The notes beneath the pieces are model-generated. The model was not told where the DNA came from. It made no database searches and saw nothing but the letters and a program-made list of their open reading frames with translations. Made by a program: the position numbers and the translations under genes. This document shows positions 37,901-49,357 of a stretch of 64,000 bases of DNA, piece by piece (position 1 is the first letter of the stretch; each line of letters begins with the position of its first letter). Location of the stretch: NCBI GenBank assembly GCA_029379385.1, contig CM055612.1, positions 12,524,001-12,588,000 of the forward strand, given 5' to 3'. Origin of the DNA: Quillaja saponaria. Taxonomy: Eukaryota > Streptophyta > Magnoliopsida > Fabales > Quillajaceae.

Positions 37901-38480
37901 TATATCCGTGCTTCATAGCCAACAATTAAATTATAGCGTTTTACAAAAACCGCCCCTATATATATAGGATTTCGAAAAAATGATCAATCATTCATAAGTG
38001 TAAGAGAATTTAGCCAACAAGGAATTTAGAGCAAGAAGTGTTCTTGTCTATTCCTTCCTCCATAGTCGAGTACTAAAGCTTAATGAAAAAGTGTTCTTGC
38101 TTCAAGATCAATTTCCTTCATTGAAGATTCTATCAAGTGGGAGCTAGCATGTATCCTTAGGGTAGAATCAATTTCCTTTAACCAATTGAAAATTTAAACT
38201 TTTCTTTTAGTTTTAATCCTGTCAACTGTGTGGACTTTTACATTAGAGGTTATACACGTGAATAGCTACTAATCATTAAAGTGTGTTTGATTGGGACTAT
38301 CGCTTTTGACGAACTAAGAAGGAACTCCTAGCATCCCTGCTAAACAATCAATCTAGCTTCATCAAGAAAGCTTCAAAGGTTAGTAATTAATCTTTAGCTT
38401 TTATTAAATAATTATTTGATTAGCCTTTGTTCTTGGTTTGAGAATTTTTTATTATTTTGATGCATGTGCATACAATGCAT
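31991..38480. other. Long repeat-like non-coding block
   Basis: No coding domain is visible in 6.4 kb. The block contains a local duplication of 'aaagtgttggtggtgttagtgatccttta' type segments (32,553-32,634), an A-rich tract (34,200-35,100) and a GC-richer segment at 35,560-35,810 with 'gagcacagggcttacatcactcc' that looks LTR-like. Homopolymer runs lie near 36,700-37,230, and a leader-like stretch at 37,960-38,390 ends in a possible splice donor (caaag/gttagt). It probably consists of one or more old LTR elements inserted into the PMD-like gene. I could not pair any LTRs. Confidence 0.4.
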
Positions 38481-38489
38481 TCGTCTATA

Positions 38490-40020
38490 TTTTCCAACAT
38501 ATTAAGTTAAGAAGATATAACAGAAGCTTGATAATGAGAAAGTAAATGGTCAGTAATTGTATCAAAATCTTTGGCCAGCAATGTGACGATATAGTTTTTC
38601 CATCAACCTGTGAACAACTGGGTTTGGCTAGGTTACTCGACAAAAGGTTTAAAAGTGTCAACTTGTGGCCAAGTGAGAAGATCATAGATTTGGTCAACAA
38701 AGTTATTTCAACATCTCTGATAAATGGAGTTTTATTGATAAACTTAAGGACGGTTATATAAAAAATGGTGATATGAATCGATTATGTTAAATCAAATTGG
38801 CAAGCACAATAGTGAGAAGCATAAATTTGCAACTCACATTGATGATTTACGCCCCTACAGTAATATCTAAAATGAAAGTCCCGACATTGAATGCTTAATA
38901 ACAGTAAGAAGATATAGATCTTTTGTTGATCATTTTTTTACCAAAATAATATCAACAGGTTTCACCTTGCAAATAGGATCACCATAAGAACGGTCAATGA
39001 AATGCATAAAATTACAGTCATTCTAACTGAAGCTATGAAAAAAATTAAAGAAGGTCTTGAAGAAAGTATCTCGTGGAATCTTTGATTTGAGAACATGTTG
39101 CCCATAACATTCAAGCTAAGCATCAGCATTATGTAGAACGACATGGCAGCTGAATTTCAAGAAATAAGCTAACAACCAATACTGCATTAACTAGATTGGA
39201 CCACCTAATGCCAGCTTCTTGAAATGATATTTTCCTTTTTCAATTATTTGGACAAAATCAACTACGGCTTGGTAAACATTGGACAAAACAAAAGGAGCCA
39301 AAGCATAAATGTGGCCTTCAGCTAAGCAATCTACCAGAGTGATGTATTCCAGCACCATTTTAAGCAGAAGAGATATTTGCAGAGCCAATATAAAAGGAAG
39401 ACTGTAAGCTCTTCGTAGGAATGTGTGGTTATATTAGGAATGGTAAGTGTCATCATCCTATAAGGAAAATGGATATTATGACTCTTAGACTAGAAACAAG
39501 CAGTAGAAGTATTCAGTCTAATGTTAGCCTCTATTTGCTTGAACAAAGAACCTAAGTAAATAAAGAATCTTTATTTATGGAAACTGGTATCATGAACCAA
39601 AAGTATACAATTCTCCTAAGTATAAAAGTATGATTCTTCAGTAGGCCAAGTTTTAATGGGTCTTGGGTATGAAAAAAAATGATAAATCATGTGGTTCTTG
39701 AAGAATATGAGTTTCTTCAATACTAAATAGGTAAACTTGATCATCTTAGGCGATAGAAAGTCTTGAACACTAGGTTCAAGATTAGGGAAGAAAAATACGA
39801 GTGTTCAATCAAAAAGGAACAATTTAACTGCGAGTTAGGAAGCCCGTGAACATCATTTATACAAAGAATGAGATCCACGTAGTTTTAGAATCTCTCGGGT
39901 AAGGATTTCTGAAGAGATTTTTGAAGTTGAAGGCTTGGAAGACGTTATTGATGTAAAGGAGAGAGAATGTAGGATTTGGATTACCAGAATCGTCTGAGTC
40001 ATGAATTTTTCTCAAGAAAT
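38490..40020 (-). pseudogene. Degenerate plant mobile domain (PMD) gene, N-terminal and middle part
   Basis: Minus-strand frames near 39,420 to 39,190 give YEELTVFLLYWLCKYLFC, then VLEYITLVDCLAEGHIYALA and LALGGPI followed by a stop where the family has Trp. This is the core pattern of the aminotransferase-like plant mobile domain, a transposon-derived family. Flanking pieces in the same strand run from about 40,020 to 38,490 with frameshifts and stops. The C-terminal part seems displaced to 30.4-32.0 kb by intervening repeats. Not functional. Confidence 0.5.
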
Positions 40021-40873
40021 TGTGAAAGTAAAATTTTCAAAACTATGTTGTTTGGTTTTTAAAGGACTAACTTAAAAGAAGGTAGTACCCAACTATTAAT
40101 AACATTTTAGTTCCCAAGAAACACACGGGATATGACTAATCAAGTACTGGTTTTAAGGCATTTTGACTTTCGAGAGCTTCCACGAGAGACTTTGTTAAAT
40201 TAAGTCAATATTACCCTTCGACAAACTGTTATATGAGGGGCATTATTGATATCTTAAAAAGACTAAGTTGTTTCGTGTAGAATTTGAGTCTTGTCACATG
40301 GGTCAAAATGGAAGTTGGTTGTAATAGGATAGGAGTCTAAAAGGTTAAATTGCAATTTAAAGTGACCATTAGACAGTTGCATTAAAGAGCAATAAATGTT
40401 CAGTTTGTCACAGTTATTTAGGAACAACTATTAAAATTTAAATTTAAATTATCCGTTAAAATACTATAAATACTAGTCGCGATTACTGTTACACGGGTTC
40501 ATTAACCAATCAAGCAAATAACTTATTATTCATTTATATTTATCTTTACTTTTTGCAATTATGTTTTGTCTTTTTGTTTTCTTTTGTCTTTATATTCAAC
40601 CATCATCATTGCAACTAGTACTTTGTATAGAGTTTAAACTAATAATCCAAAAGATATTTATAATTGTTTGATTATTAAGTTGGAAAAATTTCCTTACACG
40701 CATTCGCCCAAATTTCCATAAACAGATTGAGAAAGTTTTAGGACAAAGTAAACTAAATCATGGATGTAATTGCTTTTTGTGTCCTATAGATGCCAATAAG
40801 ACAACTAGCAAATTTGGTAAATTATCTATAACATATTGTTTGATGGCCCTGCTATGGTTAATGTTATCTTCGA
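40021..40873. other. Non-coding spacer
   Basis: No gene recognised. A TATA-like 'actataaatac' occurs near 40,463 after an AT-rich tract, which could be a promoter remnant or an old LTR fragment. No partner repeat was identified. Confidence 0.4.
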
Positions 40874-41167
40874 TGTTAGTACAGTTTTGTGTTAACCTAT
40901 GTAGGATGGACATGTGGTAAGTGAGACACCTAATATCGTGTACAGTACAGGTACCCCGTTCCATCCTTTCACACTCTATAAATAGGATCCTTGCCTTCTA
41001 GACCTTTTATAGCTCGTCTAGTTGTTATATCCCTTTTTACTGACTTGTACGTCAAAGGGGTTTAGAAGGTCGCCCCCAGGGTCCATTCCCGTCGTAATCA
41101 TGCAGGTATCAAAGCTCGGGAGATCGCCAGCTCGCTGTAGGGTTACAAGACAAAGAGAACATCAACA
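40874..41167 (+). repeat. 5' LTR of the Tat element
   Basis: Begins TGTTAGTAC and ends GAACATCAACA. It contains TATAAATA at 40,977-40,984 in 'cactctataaatagg', which is kept in the 3' LTR. A primer-site-like TTGGCATTGTTCATGGGA follows at 41,168. Confidence 0.75.
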
Positions 41168-41229
41168 TTGGCATTGTTCATGGGAAACGATTCATTTAGT
41201 CAGTCCATTCACTCCACAATACGAAAGTC

Positions 41230-42420
41230 ATAAAGAAGAAACCCCAGAATAACGTAGAGAGAGAATAGGCAAAGGCCTAGAAAGCCTCTCAAATTAGGGA
41301 CCCGTGCTACCAAAGGCACCGATAACTCAGGCATAGTACGCCACCATGATGGAAGGTATGATAAAATTTATAGATGAAAGGACAGCAGGGGCACTACCCT
41401 TGGCACAACAAAAACTCCCTTTCAAAGTACAAGACTTAGAAGGCAACTCGAAATACGAGCGAGTACCTAGCTTGCAATCAAGGTCGAGGTGAATGACCAA
41501 GCTAAGCATTCTATACCAAGTCATCCTTTCGTTCAATATGTGGTGGACTATCCTATACCACCGGGGGTGAAGATCCTAGCCTTAGAGCAATATAATGGCA
41601 TCACTGACCTAGATCATTTTGTAGTGGAATTCAAATCCTTAATGTTACTGAATAGGGTACCCGACTAGGTAATGTATCATGCGTTTAGGTCTACATTAAG
41701 AGACAATGCACATTGATAGTTCACTCAGCTCAGGTTGCGGTCCATCCACTTTTTTAGGCAGTTAGTTTCAAACAGCACTTCATGACTAACAGAAGACCCA
41801 AAAAGGACTTTATATACCTTCTGATCCTGAAATAGGATAAAGATGAGTCATTAAGGGAGTGCATAGCTCGGTTTAATGCTGCAGCTCTTGGGGTGGACGA
41901 CGCCAACCCACAAGTTGTCATGACAATGCTCAGGGCAAGCCTAAAAAAATGTGAATCGAGCCTCATAGTACACCCACAACGCCCACAACGCTAATAAAAC
42001 TCATGAATCGAGCCTCAGAGTACATGAATGCATAAATGGCCGAGAAGGCCCTCCTTATGGCATCTACGATCTATAGAAGTAACCATACTCTGGAACCTAG
42101 GTACCGGAAAGAGAGGCATAAGGGCAAGGAAAATGTCAAAAGAGAGAAGAATGAGACAAATGTCTTCTTAACAAAAGTTTTTGTCCTATGAACCACTGAA
42201 CAAATCCATAGTAGCAATATTGTTGGTTGTGCAGTCGAAGGGCATCCTGAAGTGGCCAAGCACAAGTACCCTAAAATGCTAATCGTTCCAACTACCGTCT
42301 GTTTCATAAAAGCTCAAGCCACAACACTAAAGATTGCTGGACTTTGAAAGACTAAATGGATAAGTTAATTAGAAAGGGCTAGTTGACTAAGTTATTCAAA
42401 AAAAGGAAATGAAATGCTTC
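41230..42420 (+). pseudogene. gag region of the Tat element
   Basis: Frame fragments read PFVQYVVDYPIPPGVKI and FVVEFKSLMLLNRVPD near 41,530-41,660, the retrotransposon gag pattern. A decayed knuckle-like HNTKDCWTLKD near 42,331-42,363 leads toward the protease. Stops are frequent. Confidence 0.6.
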
Positions 42421-42739
42421 TATGATAAGGAGAGGCAGAGGTCAGAATGGAGCTAGTATAGGCGTCAACCTCCCTAGCAAGACAGTCAGGAAGTCAACAG
42501 AACCTCCCCCAAAAGAGGCAAAGTAGTGAGAGTCAAACATACTATTTCGGGAGGTTTCTCCCTCGTAGGCCAAACCATTTCGGAGAGGAAGAGGTATGCC
42601 AAAAGGCCGATCAAGGGATGGAAAAGTATCGATGACCCCTAAGAAAAGACCCTAAGGGTATTATATCCTTCTCGAATGATGATTTAGTCAAGGTAAAAAG
42701 TCCTCATGATGACGCTTTATCATCTCGATCCCAATAGCT

Positions 42740-43500
42740 GATTTTTAGCTGCAAAGAATATTAATTAATAATGGCAGCTTACCAAGCAACATGTACTCTA
42801 AATGTTTCGATCAGATGGGAATATCGGGAGACAATTTAAAACCCTTTAAGGGCTCCCTGGTGGGTTTTAATGGCAAATCTATAAAGGTCAAAAGGTCTGT
42901 TGATTTCCATATGAATTTGGTAGAGAAGACGTGTAGCAAAATGGTTATTATCTAATTCTGTGTGATGAATGTTCCCTCAGCTTCTTGGATGTCCATTCTT
43001 GAACGCCGCCAAAGTTGTTCCTTCATCATGTCATGTTTGTCTCAAGTTTTTAACCACGGGGGGAGTAGGGACTATCAGAGGAAACCAAAGGATTGCCAGA
43101 CAATGTTATTTTGCTAGCCTCTAAACCTAATCTGCTGAGGTTCTTCATATGGACGATGTTAGGGAAATGTAATACCTAGACTAGTTGGTAAATGTGGTCA
43201 TGGTGAAGAAACCAAATAGAAAATAAAGAATATGCGTGGACTTAACAGATTTGAACAGTGCCTACTTAAAGGATTGTTTTCCCTTACCACGCATAGACCA
43301 TCTAGTCAACAGCTCGTCAAGAAACGAGCTCCTAAGTTTTACGGACGCTTATGCGAGGTACAACAAGATCAAAATGGCTAAGGAAGATAAGGAAAAGATG
43401 TCCTTTATCACCGAGATAGGCACTTATTGCTTCATGGTCATGCCCTTTGGATTAAAGAATGTTAAGGCGACCTATCAGCACTTGGTTAATTGAATTTTTA
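42740..43500 (+). pseudogene. Protease to early RT of the Tat element
   Basis: A protease remnant (INNGSLPSNMYSKCFDQMGI near 42,760-42,820) shows the catalytic DNGS motif changed to NNGS. RT motifs follow from 43,236: LTDLNSAYLKDCFPLPRID, ELLSFTDAYARYNKI and VMPFGLKN. The usual YVDD active site near 43,530 reads YVDQ, so catalysis is lost. Confidence 0.65.
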
Positions 43501-44199
43501 AAGAGCATTCTGGAAGGAATGTAGAGGTATATGTTGATCAAGAGCGCCACAGCCCAAGGTCAAATGCAGCATTTGAGGGAGATTTTCAATACCATTAACT
43601 GACACAATTTAAAGCTAAACCTAACAAAGTGTACCTTTAGGGTTTAGGCAAAACAAAATTTAGGGTTCATGTTCACAACTAAGATACAAGCTGTGTTAAA
43701 CATGCAAAGCCCCAGAACTATCAAGAAGTTACATAGGTTGATAGGTCGGGTAACCACTATGTCAAGGTTCATGTCTAGATCTGCTGACAAGTGCTTCCTT
43801 TTCTTCTAGACTTTAAAAAAGGTGTTCTTCTGGATAGTGGAATGCGAAAGGTCATTCCAACAGTTGAAAGAATGCCAGTATACTATGTCAGCAGGATTCT
43901 TTAATAGGCCGAGGTTAGATACCTAAACATAAAGAAGGTTGCTCTCGTCTTTATCAGCTCCGTCAAAATGCTCATACTGTATTTGAAGGCCCATGTGATA
44001 GAAGTCAGAATAGACAAAGCGTTGAAAAAAACTTTACATAAGCCCTACACCTCGAGACAGATGATCCATTGGTCAGTGGAGCTATGAGAGTTTGATGTTC
44101 GCTATAGGCCATGAATTATGATAAAGGCACTTACTATGGTAGACTTTATAGTCGAGTGCACAACTTGGCCCAAGCTGCATGAGAAACAAGGTGTGGTTG

Positions 44200-44420
44200 A
44201 CCCTAACTGGGAGGGACGAGGATAGACCCTCTATGTGGATAGATAATCAGGGAAATATAGAGGTGAAACGAGGGTGACACTACTGAACCTGAAAGGGTCC
44301 TGCACTAAGTACGCTATTAAGTTTAAGTTTAAGTTTACGACTTCCAACAAAGCTGCTGAATATGAAGCCTTAATTTTAAGGCTATAGTGGGCACAAGCTA
44401 CAGGAGCAAAGGAGATGTGA
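44200..44420 (+). pseudogene. Second (archaeal-type) RNase H of the Tat element
   Basis: Near 44,226 the frame reads TLYVDR and, after a stretch of Gly-poor linker, KFTTSNKAAEYEALIL near 44,336-44,380. This AEYEAL motif and leading YVD are typical of the additional RNase H found in Tat-lineage elements. Stops interrupt it. Confidence 0.6.
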
Positions 44421-44869
44421 GTCTTCTGTAATTCCCAACAGGTAGTAGGCTAAATAACATGAGATTACACAATCAAGGAGATCATTATGACTCAATATTT
44501 AGAAAAGTTTTGACAACTCTGGTCTCTTTTTAAGAAATCTCTGTTCTCCATATCCCCCACACTCTAAATGAGCTAGCGGACGAGCTCTCCAAACTTTACA
44601 ATCCTAAGTAGGTGAAGGAAATGAATGTAGAAACTCACACTAGCCAAGCTACGAGGAGTTTGAGGTCATGACTATAGGGATTCCTGTTCCATCTTGGATG
44701 ACGCCCCCTCGTTGAAAATTTTATGGCGGATAAATTGTCTAATGACAAGATGGAGACTCGAATGGTAAAAAGGTGAGCTACCAAATATTAGATTATAGAA
44801 GGCAAGCTTTATAGCTCTATAGGCGTTCATACAGTAGGCCCTATTTGAAGTGTATAGTGCTCGTGGAAG

Positions 44870-45620
44870 CAAGCTATGTGCTGAAGAAGATCCACTTGGG
44901 AGTGTGTGGGGCTCGTATTGGGTCCCAAGCTCTGGTACAAAAAGTATTAAGGGCTATTATTGGCCAACCATCCTCTAAGACACCAAGTCCTTAGTCTGGT
45001 GTTGTGATAGTTGTTAACAATCGAGCAACATTCCTAGAGCACCCCCAAATTCCCTCACAAATATAAAAAGTGCTTGGCCATTCTCCATTTGGGGGCTAGA
45101 CATTACTCATGCCATTTCCTATGGGATAAAATGGGAAGTAGAGGAAGTTCATATGAGTGGACTATGCTATAACTACTTCACCAAGTGGGCAGAAGCTGAG
45201 ATCACTAGCCTCATCACAACCAAGGCTGTGCAGAAATTCTTATGGAATAACATAGTTTACATATTTGGTATCCTTCACGCCATTATTACTGACCCTCAAA
45301 AACAATTTATTTGTCAACCCACCAATGATTGGTGTGCCTAGGTTAGCATAGACCTTCGATTCTCCTATGTAGCATACCCCCCAGGCTAATGGTCAGGTTG
45401 AAGCTGTCAACAAGATGCTACTAGATAGGATAAAAAAGAAGGTCAACTACTACATGCTCGACTAGGAAAAGCAACTTTAATAGGTCCTTTGGTCCTACCT
45501 AACAACAATGAAGGTCGCCACAAGCGATACACCATTCAAGCTGATGTGTGGAATAGAAGTTGTCATTCTTGTAACAATTGGGTGTCTGTCTCCTCACATT
45601 GAATTTTTTTTCTAAGGGTG
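44870..45620 (+). pseudogene. Integrase region of the Tat element
   Basis: Fragments read KKIHLGVCGARIGSQALVQK near 44,884 (part of the HHCC zinc finger). A further open stretch (45,153-45,341) holds NYFTKWAEAEITSLITTKA and FGILHAIITD, the core segment preceding the second catalytic Asp. The following residues are PQ instead of NG. Confidence 0.65.
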
Positions 45621-46599
45621 ACAACAAGGTCTAGCTCAGAACAAATTTAAATGTGTTAGAAGAATCTAAAGATCAAGCACACTTTAGGCAATTTGTATAT
45701 CAATAGAACACAACTTGGTTTTTACACAAGAAGGTTAAGTTCAGGCCCTTACAATAGGGTAACACAGTGCTGAGATTAAACCAGTTTAAAATTTTGGGTA
45801 GGGGGAGGGGGAGGGACAAATGGCAAGCTCAAAGAACAGTGAGAGGGCCCATATCAGATTGTTAAAGTAGTTAGACTGAGCTATTTTAAGATTCGGTTCG
45901 AAGTTAGGCAAAACTCCCTAACACTTTCAACTTACAGCATTTGAAACAATATTTTCGTTGAAATATGTTGTAAATAAGTCATGTTGTAGCAGCTATTTTG
46001 TGTTAATATATGATCATACCGCATTGCCGATTTCCTTAGGTTGTTCAAAGTAATTGATTCCTTCAAAGTGTTTAAAGATCTCCTAAAACTCATTATAGAT
46101 CAAAGGTCACAAATCACCTGAGCTTACGGAACTTGACAGGTGATCGACGTCCCATATGGTGCTTGGGAAGATGATAAGCAAGGTCGACAGGCCCCGTCTG
46201 GTAATCCGAGTCACACCCAAGTTGGCCAAAAAGCACGAGTACTAGAATGTATTCCCATATCCCAGACCTTAAACAAATAATCCCAGCACAAAAGGGCAGG
46301 ATCGGCAGAGCAGGCCTATTTGATATAAATCGAGACATTCAAAAGCACGGGCCCCGAAGCCAAAACATCTGAAAGAGCCTTACGAGAGGTACAAATGCAA
46401 AACCAATGTATATTCTTACTGCAGACTTCCATTAAGAGAACGATCATATATTCAAGATCGCTAGTTAAGAAATTAAAGTAACATGAAATGCGAAATAAAC
46501 CAACAATTTTACGATGACATTCAATTAAAATTTGCCGTTCACCATTCATTAAAAATTCAATCACCAATACAATTCGAACAAAAAGATTACAAGTTAAGG

Positions 46600-49010
46600 T
46601 TTTCCCATCCCTGACCCCTCCTTAGCGACCTTATTGACATTACCTTAAGTTTTCTTCTCTCCAGCTCTGTCTTTTTCAACCTTTACTTTTTCTTCCTCCT
46701 CCCCGGCCTTAACCTCAGACTGCTAAACTAGCTCTATTTAACGCTCTAACTAGGCTATCTGCTCTGTCTCATCCTTCTTGGGCCTTCATGCCTTAGAGAT
46801 AATAAGATTGGGATCTTTATTCTTCAAAAATTCACAGCACTGAGTCCACCCTCAGCCATAGCACTTACTGCCTTTGTCATAAATCAATTTTTGGCACTCT
46901 TCTTACTACTTAAAGACTGCCACAACCGTCTTGGCATCGTCTTAGGTGTCCAACAGGGCATCCTTGGTATCTTCAAGCTTGCGCTTCAAGGCCTCGATCT
47001 CTTCATCTCGGCTCATGATGGTAGACTTCAAGCAATCAATCTCTTGGTCCAAGGAGGAGTAACGATCCGTCTAGAGGATCATTTCACTCTCCAAGTGCTT
47101 GATCTTATCCCACTGCTATTCGAAAATAACCAAGGCCGCCTTCCCATCCTCAGCTTTCTTTTCGGCCAAGATCAGAGCTGCTTTGACGTTCTCCAACTCT
47201 TGTAGGGCCCAATCAGCTTGTTAGAGAAATAATCAGTGTCCTTCAACGCCTTCTTATAACAGGCATACAAGGATGCCTGGAGCTACATAGCCTGTCAAAG
47301 CACCAAAGCTTGTTACTAATAGTAGAAAGCTTTAAAACAATAAAAAGAAAATCATATGGAAAAAATTTAAATTAGCAGTAGGAGTGAGGCTAGTAATCAA
47401 GGCATTCTCAACTTGCAAGTTGTCCATGTACATGGCATCTGCGGTTAAGGTTGTCCCCCGTGCTATGGCATAAGCCACACCAGGAATGTCGTTCAAGTTG
47501 GCCTCAGCTTTGGCTCCCAAGAACTTATTAGCAGAAAGATGTGGCAAAGGTAATCCATCCGAGCTAGACTCCTAGTTCATAGCTTTGTCCAACCACGCCC
47601 TCTTAGTAACTTGGCTCATTGATGATGGAGAAAGCTACATATCTCTTAAGGGCGCGATAACAGTAGTGATGGGTATATTCCTCTTAAAGGTTTTTTCTTT
47701 TGGGTGAGGAGGGAGGAACGTCTATTAACTTTGCAATGGTAACAGTTTAAGAGGGGGAGCTGGTAGCGCCCTAATCACCTGAAGATTAAGGACCACTAGA
47801 AAAGGCGACCTTCTTTAGAGAGCAGCTCCCCTTGGGCACCTTTTTTCTGAAGACAGATGCTTTAGCCCTCACCTTCTCAAGCCTTCTTGCTTGAGCAACA
47901 TGCACTTCAACAGCTTCTTGCTTAGGAGTAAGTCCCATGTCTGTAGAAAAGAAAATAAGTAGATTAGCTACATAGGGACCTAAAAATAATGAATTATAAA
48001 AAAAGTATAGCAAAATAAACTAATAGGAATCTCTGACAGCCTGTGTGCAGCCAAAGTAGGCCTAGCATTATAAAACATGGTCTTGAAGAGACCTCCAAGT
48101 TTATACTTCTTGTAGACAGGGATCTTGTCTAGACTTTTTTGTCGTTCCCTAGTGAGCTTGGGCAATTCCTTCCAGGTATAGAGAACACCCCACCAGTGTA
48201 AGAGTTTGGTGGGATGAACTGTCTTCATGAATAAATACTTAAACTTCCAATCTTTATTATTATCAAGTTGACCTTAGAAGAGAGGTCCAACCCAACTTGA
48301 AAATATATCTAGCCACTCGCACTGTTCTTAATATCGAGTAACTGTCTAAATACAAACAAAGAATGCTTGATCACCAGCTGTAGATTGCTATGAAAGCGAT
48401 TAGAAAACGCCACCCATTAGGAGCTATCTGAGTCGGGCATATCCCAAGGGCATTCAAGACTTTCACAGCAAAGGGATGAAGAGGATATCACATGCCAGCC
48501 CAGAGATATATCTCATAGAAATAAAAAAAGCATGGGATGGAGTCAACAGTCGATGACCTAGTAGCCATGCTCCTCACTACCCGAGCTCCTACTAGCTCTA
48601 AATATTGTTGTGATATGGCCTCTACCTTAGCTTCCGAGATCAAATTCTTTATCCCTCGAACTACTTGGGTGTTAGTTTATGTCCAGAATTGAGTGACGTC
48701 CTCATAGACTCTTCGCCCCGTTCTGGCAAGAATTGTGAGCTAGGGCAATCTCATAATCTAAGGAAACTTCAGCTTCAGTCTCTGACTCATAACCAAGACT
48801 AGAAGTGTCCTCAGAACGCCTTGCCTCCTTGCCAGAGATGCTTATCAGCATGCTTACTTCAGAAACCCAGGGCAGGAAAGAAACCCAGGATGGTGAGTTC
48901 CTAACTCTCCCAAAAAGGCAACCAACCCAGAGCGCTTACATGAACTCTCGTCCTTGATTGATCGAGCTCGTACGAATTTGACAAGCTCTTGTCAGTAGCC
49001 TTTTGGGTGA
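46600..49010 (-). pseudogene. Antisense extra ORF of the Tat element
   Basis: On the minus strand, between integrase and the 3' LTR, broken frames give FYFYEIYLWAGM and LHPFAVKVLNALGI, then APNGWRFLIAFIAIYSW (48,540-48,370). Further on are WKELPKLTRERQKSLDKIP (48,228-48,090) and a long coiled-coil-like Lys/Glu/Leu-rich stretch (47,230-46,890). The first part matches what I know of the 'putative gypsy type transposon' domain (Transposase_28, PF04195). Antisense extra ORFs at this place are reported for Tat elements. Stops show it is no longer intact. Confidence 0.55.
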
Positions 49011-49037
49011 CCTCAATTCTTTTATTTAGAGGACAGT

Positions 49038-49357
49038 TATTAGTACCTTTTTATGTTGATTTGTGAGGGATGGACACGTGACAAGTGAGAAACCTAATAT
49101 TGTGGACAGTACAGGTACCTTGTTCCCTCCTTTCACACTCTATAAATACTGTCCTTGCCTCCTAGAAAGGTAATGTCATTTTGTCTTAGTAAACCTCTTA
49201 TAACTCATCTAGTCGTCATATCCTTTTTACTAACTTGTGTGTCAGAGGGGTTTGGGAGGTCACCCTCAGGGTCCACTCTAGTCCTGATAGTGCAAGTATA
49301 GGAGTTCGGGAGATTATCAACTCGTTGCAGGGTTACGAAACTAAGAGGACATCAACA
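49038..49357 (+). repeat. 3' LTR of the Tat element
   Basis: Aligns with 40,874-41,167 over its length, including 'cacactctataaatac' and the end GACATCAACA. It has an extra 'aaaggtaatgtcattttgtcttagtaaacc' segment near 49,166-49,195, so it is 320 bp rather than 294. The first two bases are TA instead of TG. Confidence 0.75.

Larger units (their letters stand above)
40874..49357 (+). mobile_element. Full-length, decayed Tat-lineage Ty3/gypsy retrotransposon
   Basis: LTRs at 40,874-41,167 and 49,038-49,357 bracket gag, protease, RT, a second RNase H domain of the archaeal type, and integrase, then a long 3' region with an antisense ORF. The order PR-RT-RH-aRH-INT with an extra ORF before the 3' LTR is the hallmark of the Tat lineage. 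The start of the right LTR is mutated (TG to TA). All coding parts carry stops and frameshifts. No convincing target-site duplication (ttcga versus catga). Confidence 0.8.

Noticed and set aside
46891..47205. 104-codon plus-strand ORF rich in Leu and Gln
   Set aside because: It is the complement of the coiled-coil-like part of the antisense ORF in the Tat element.
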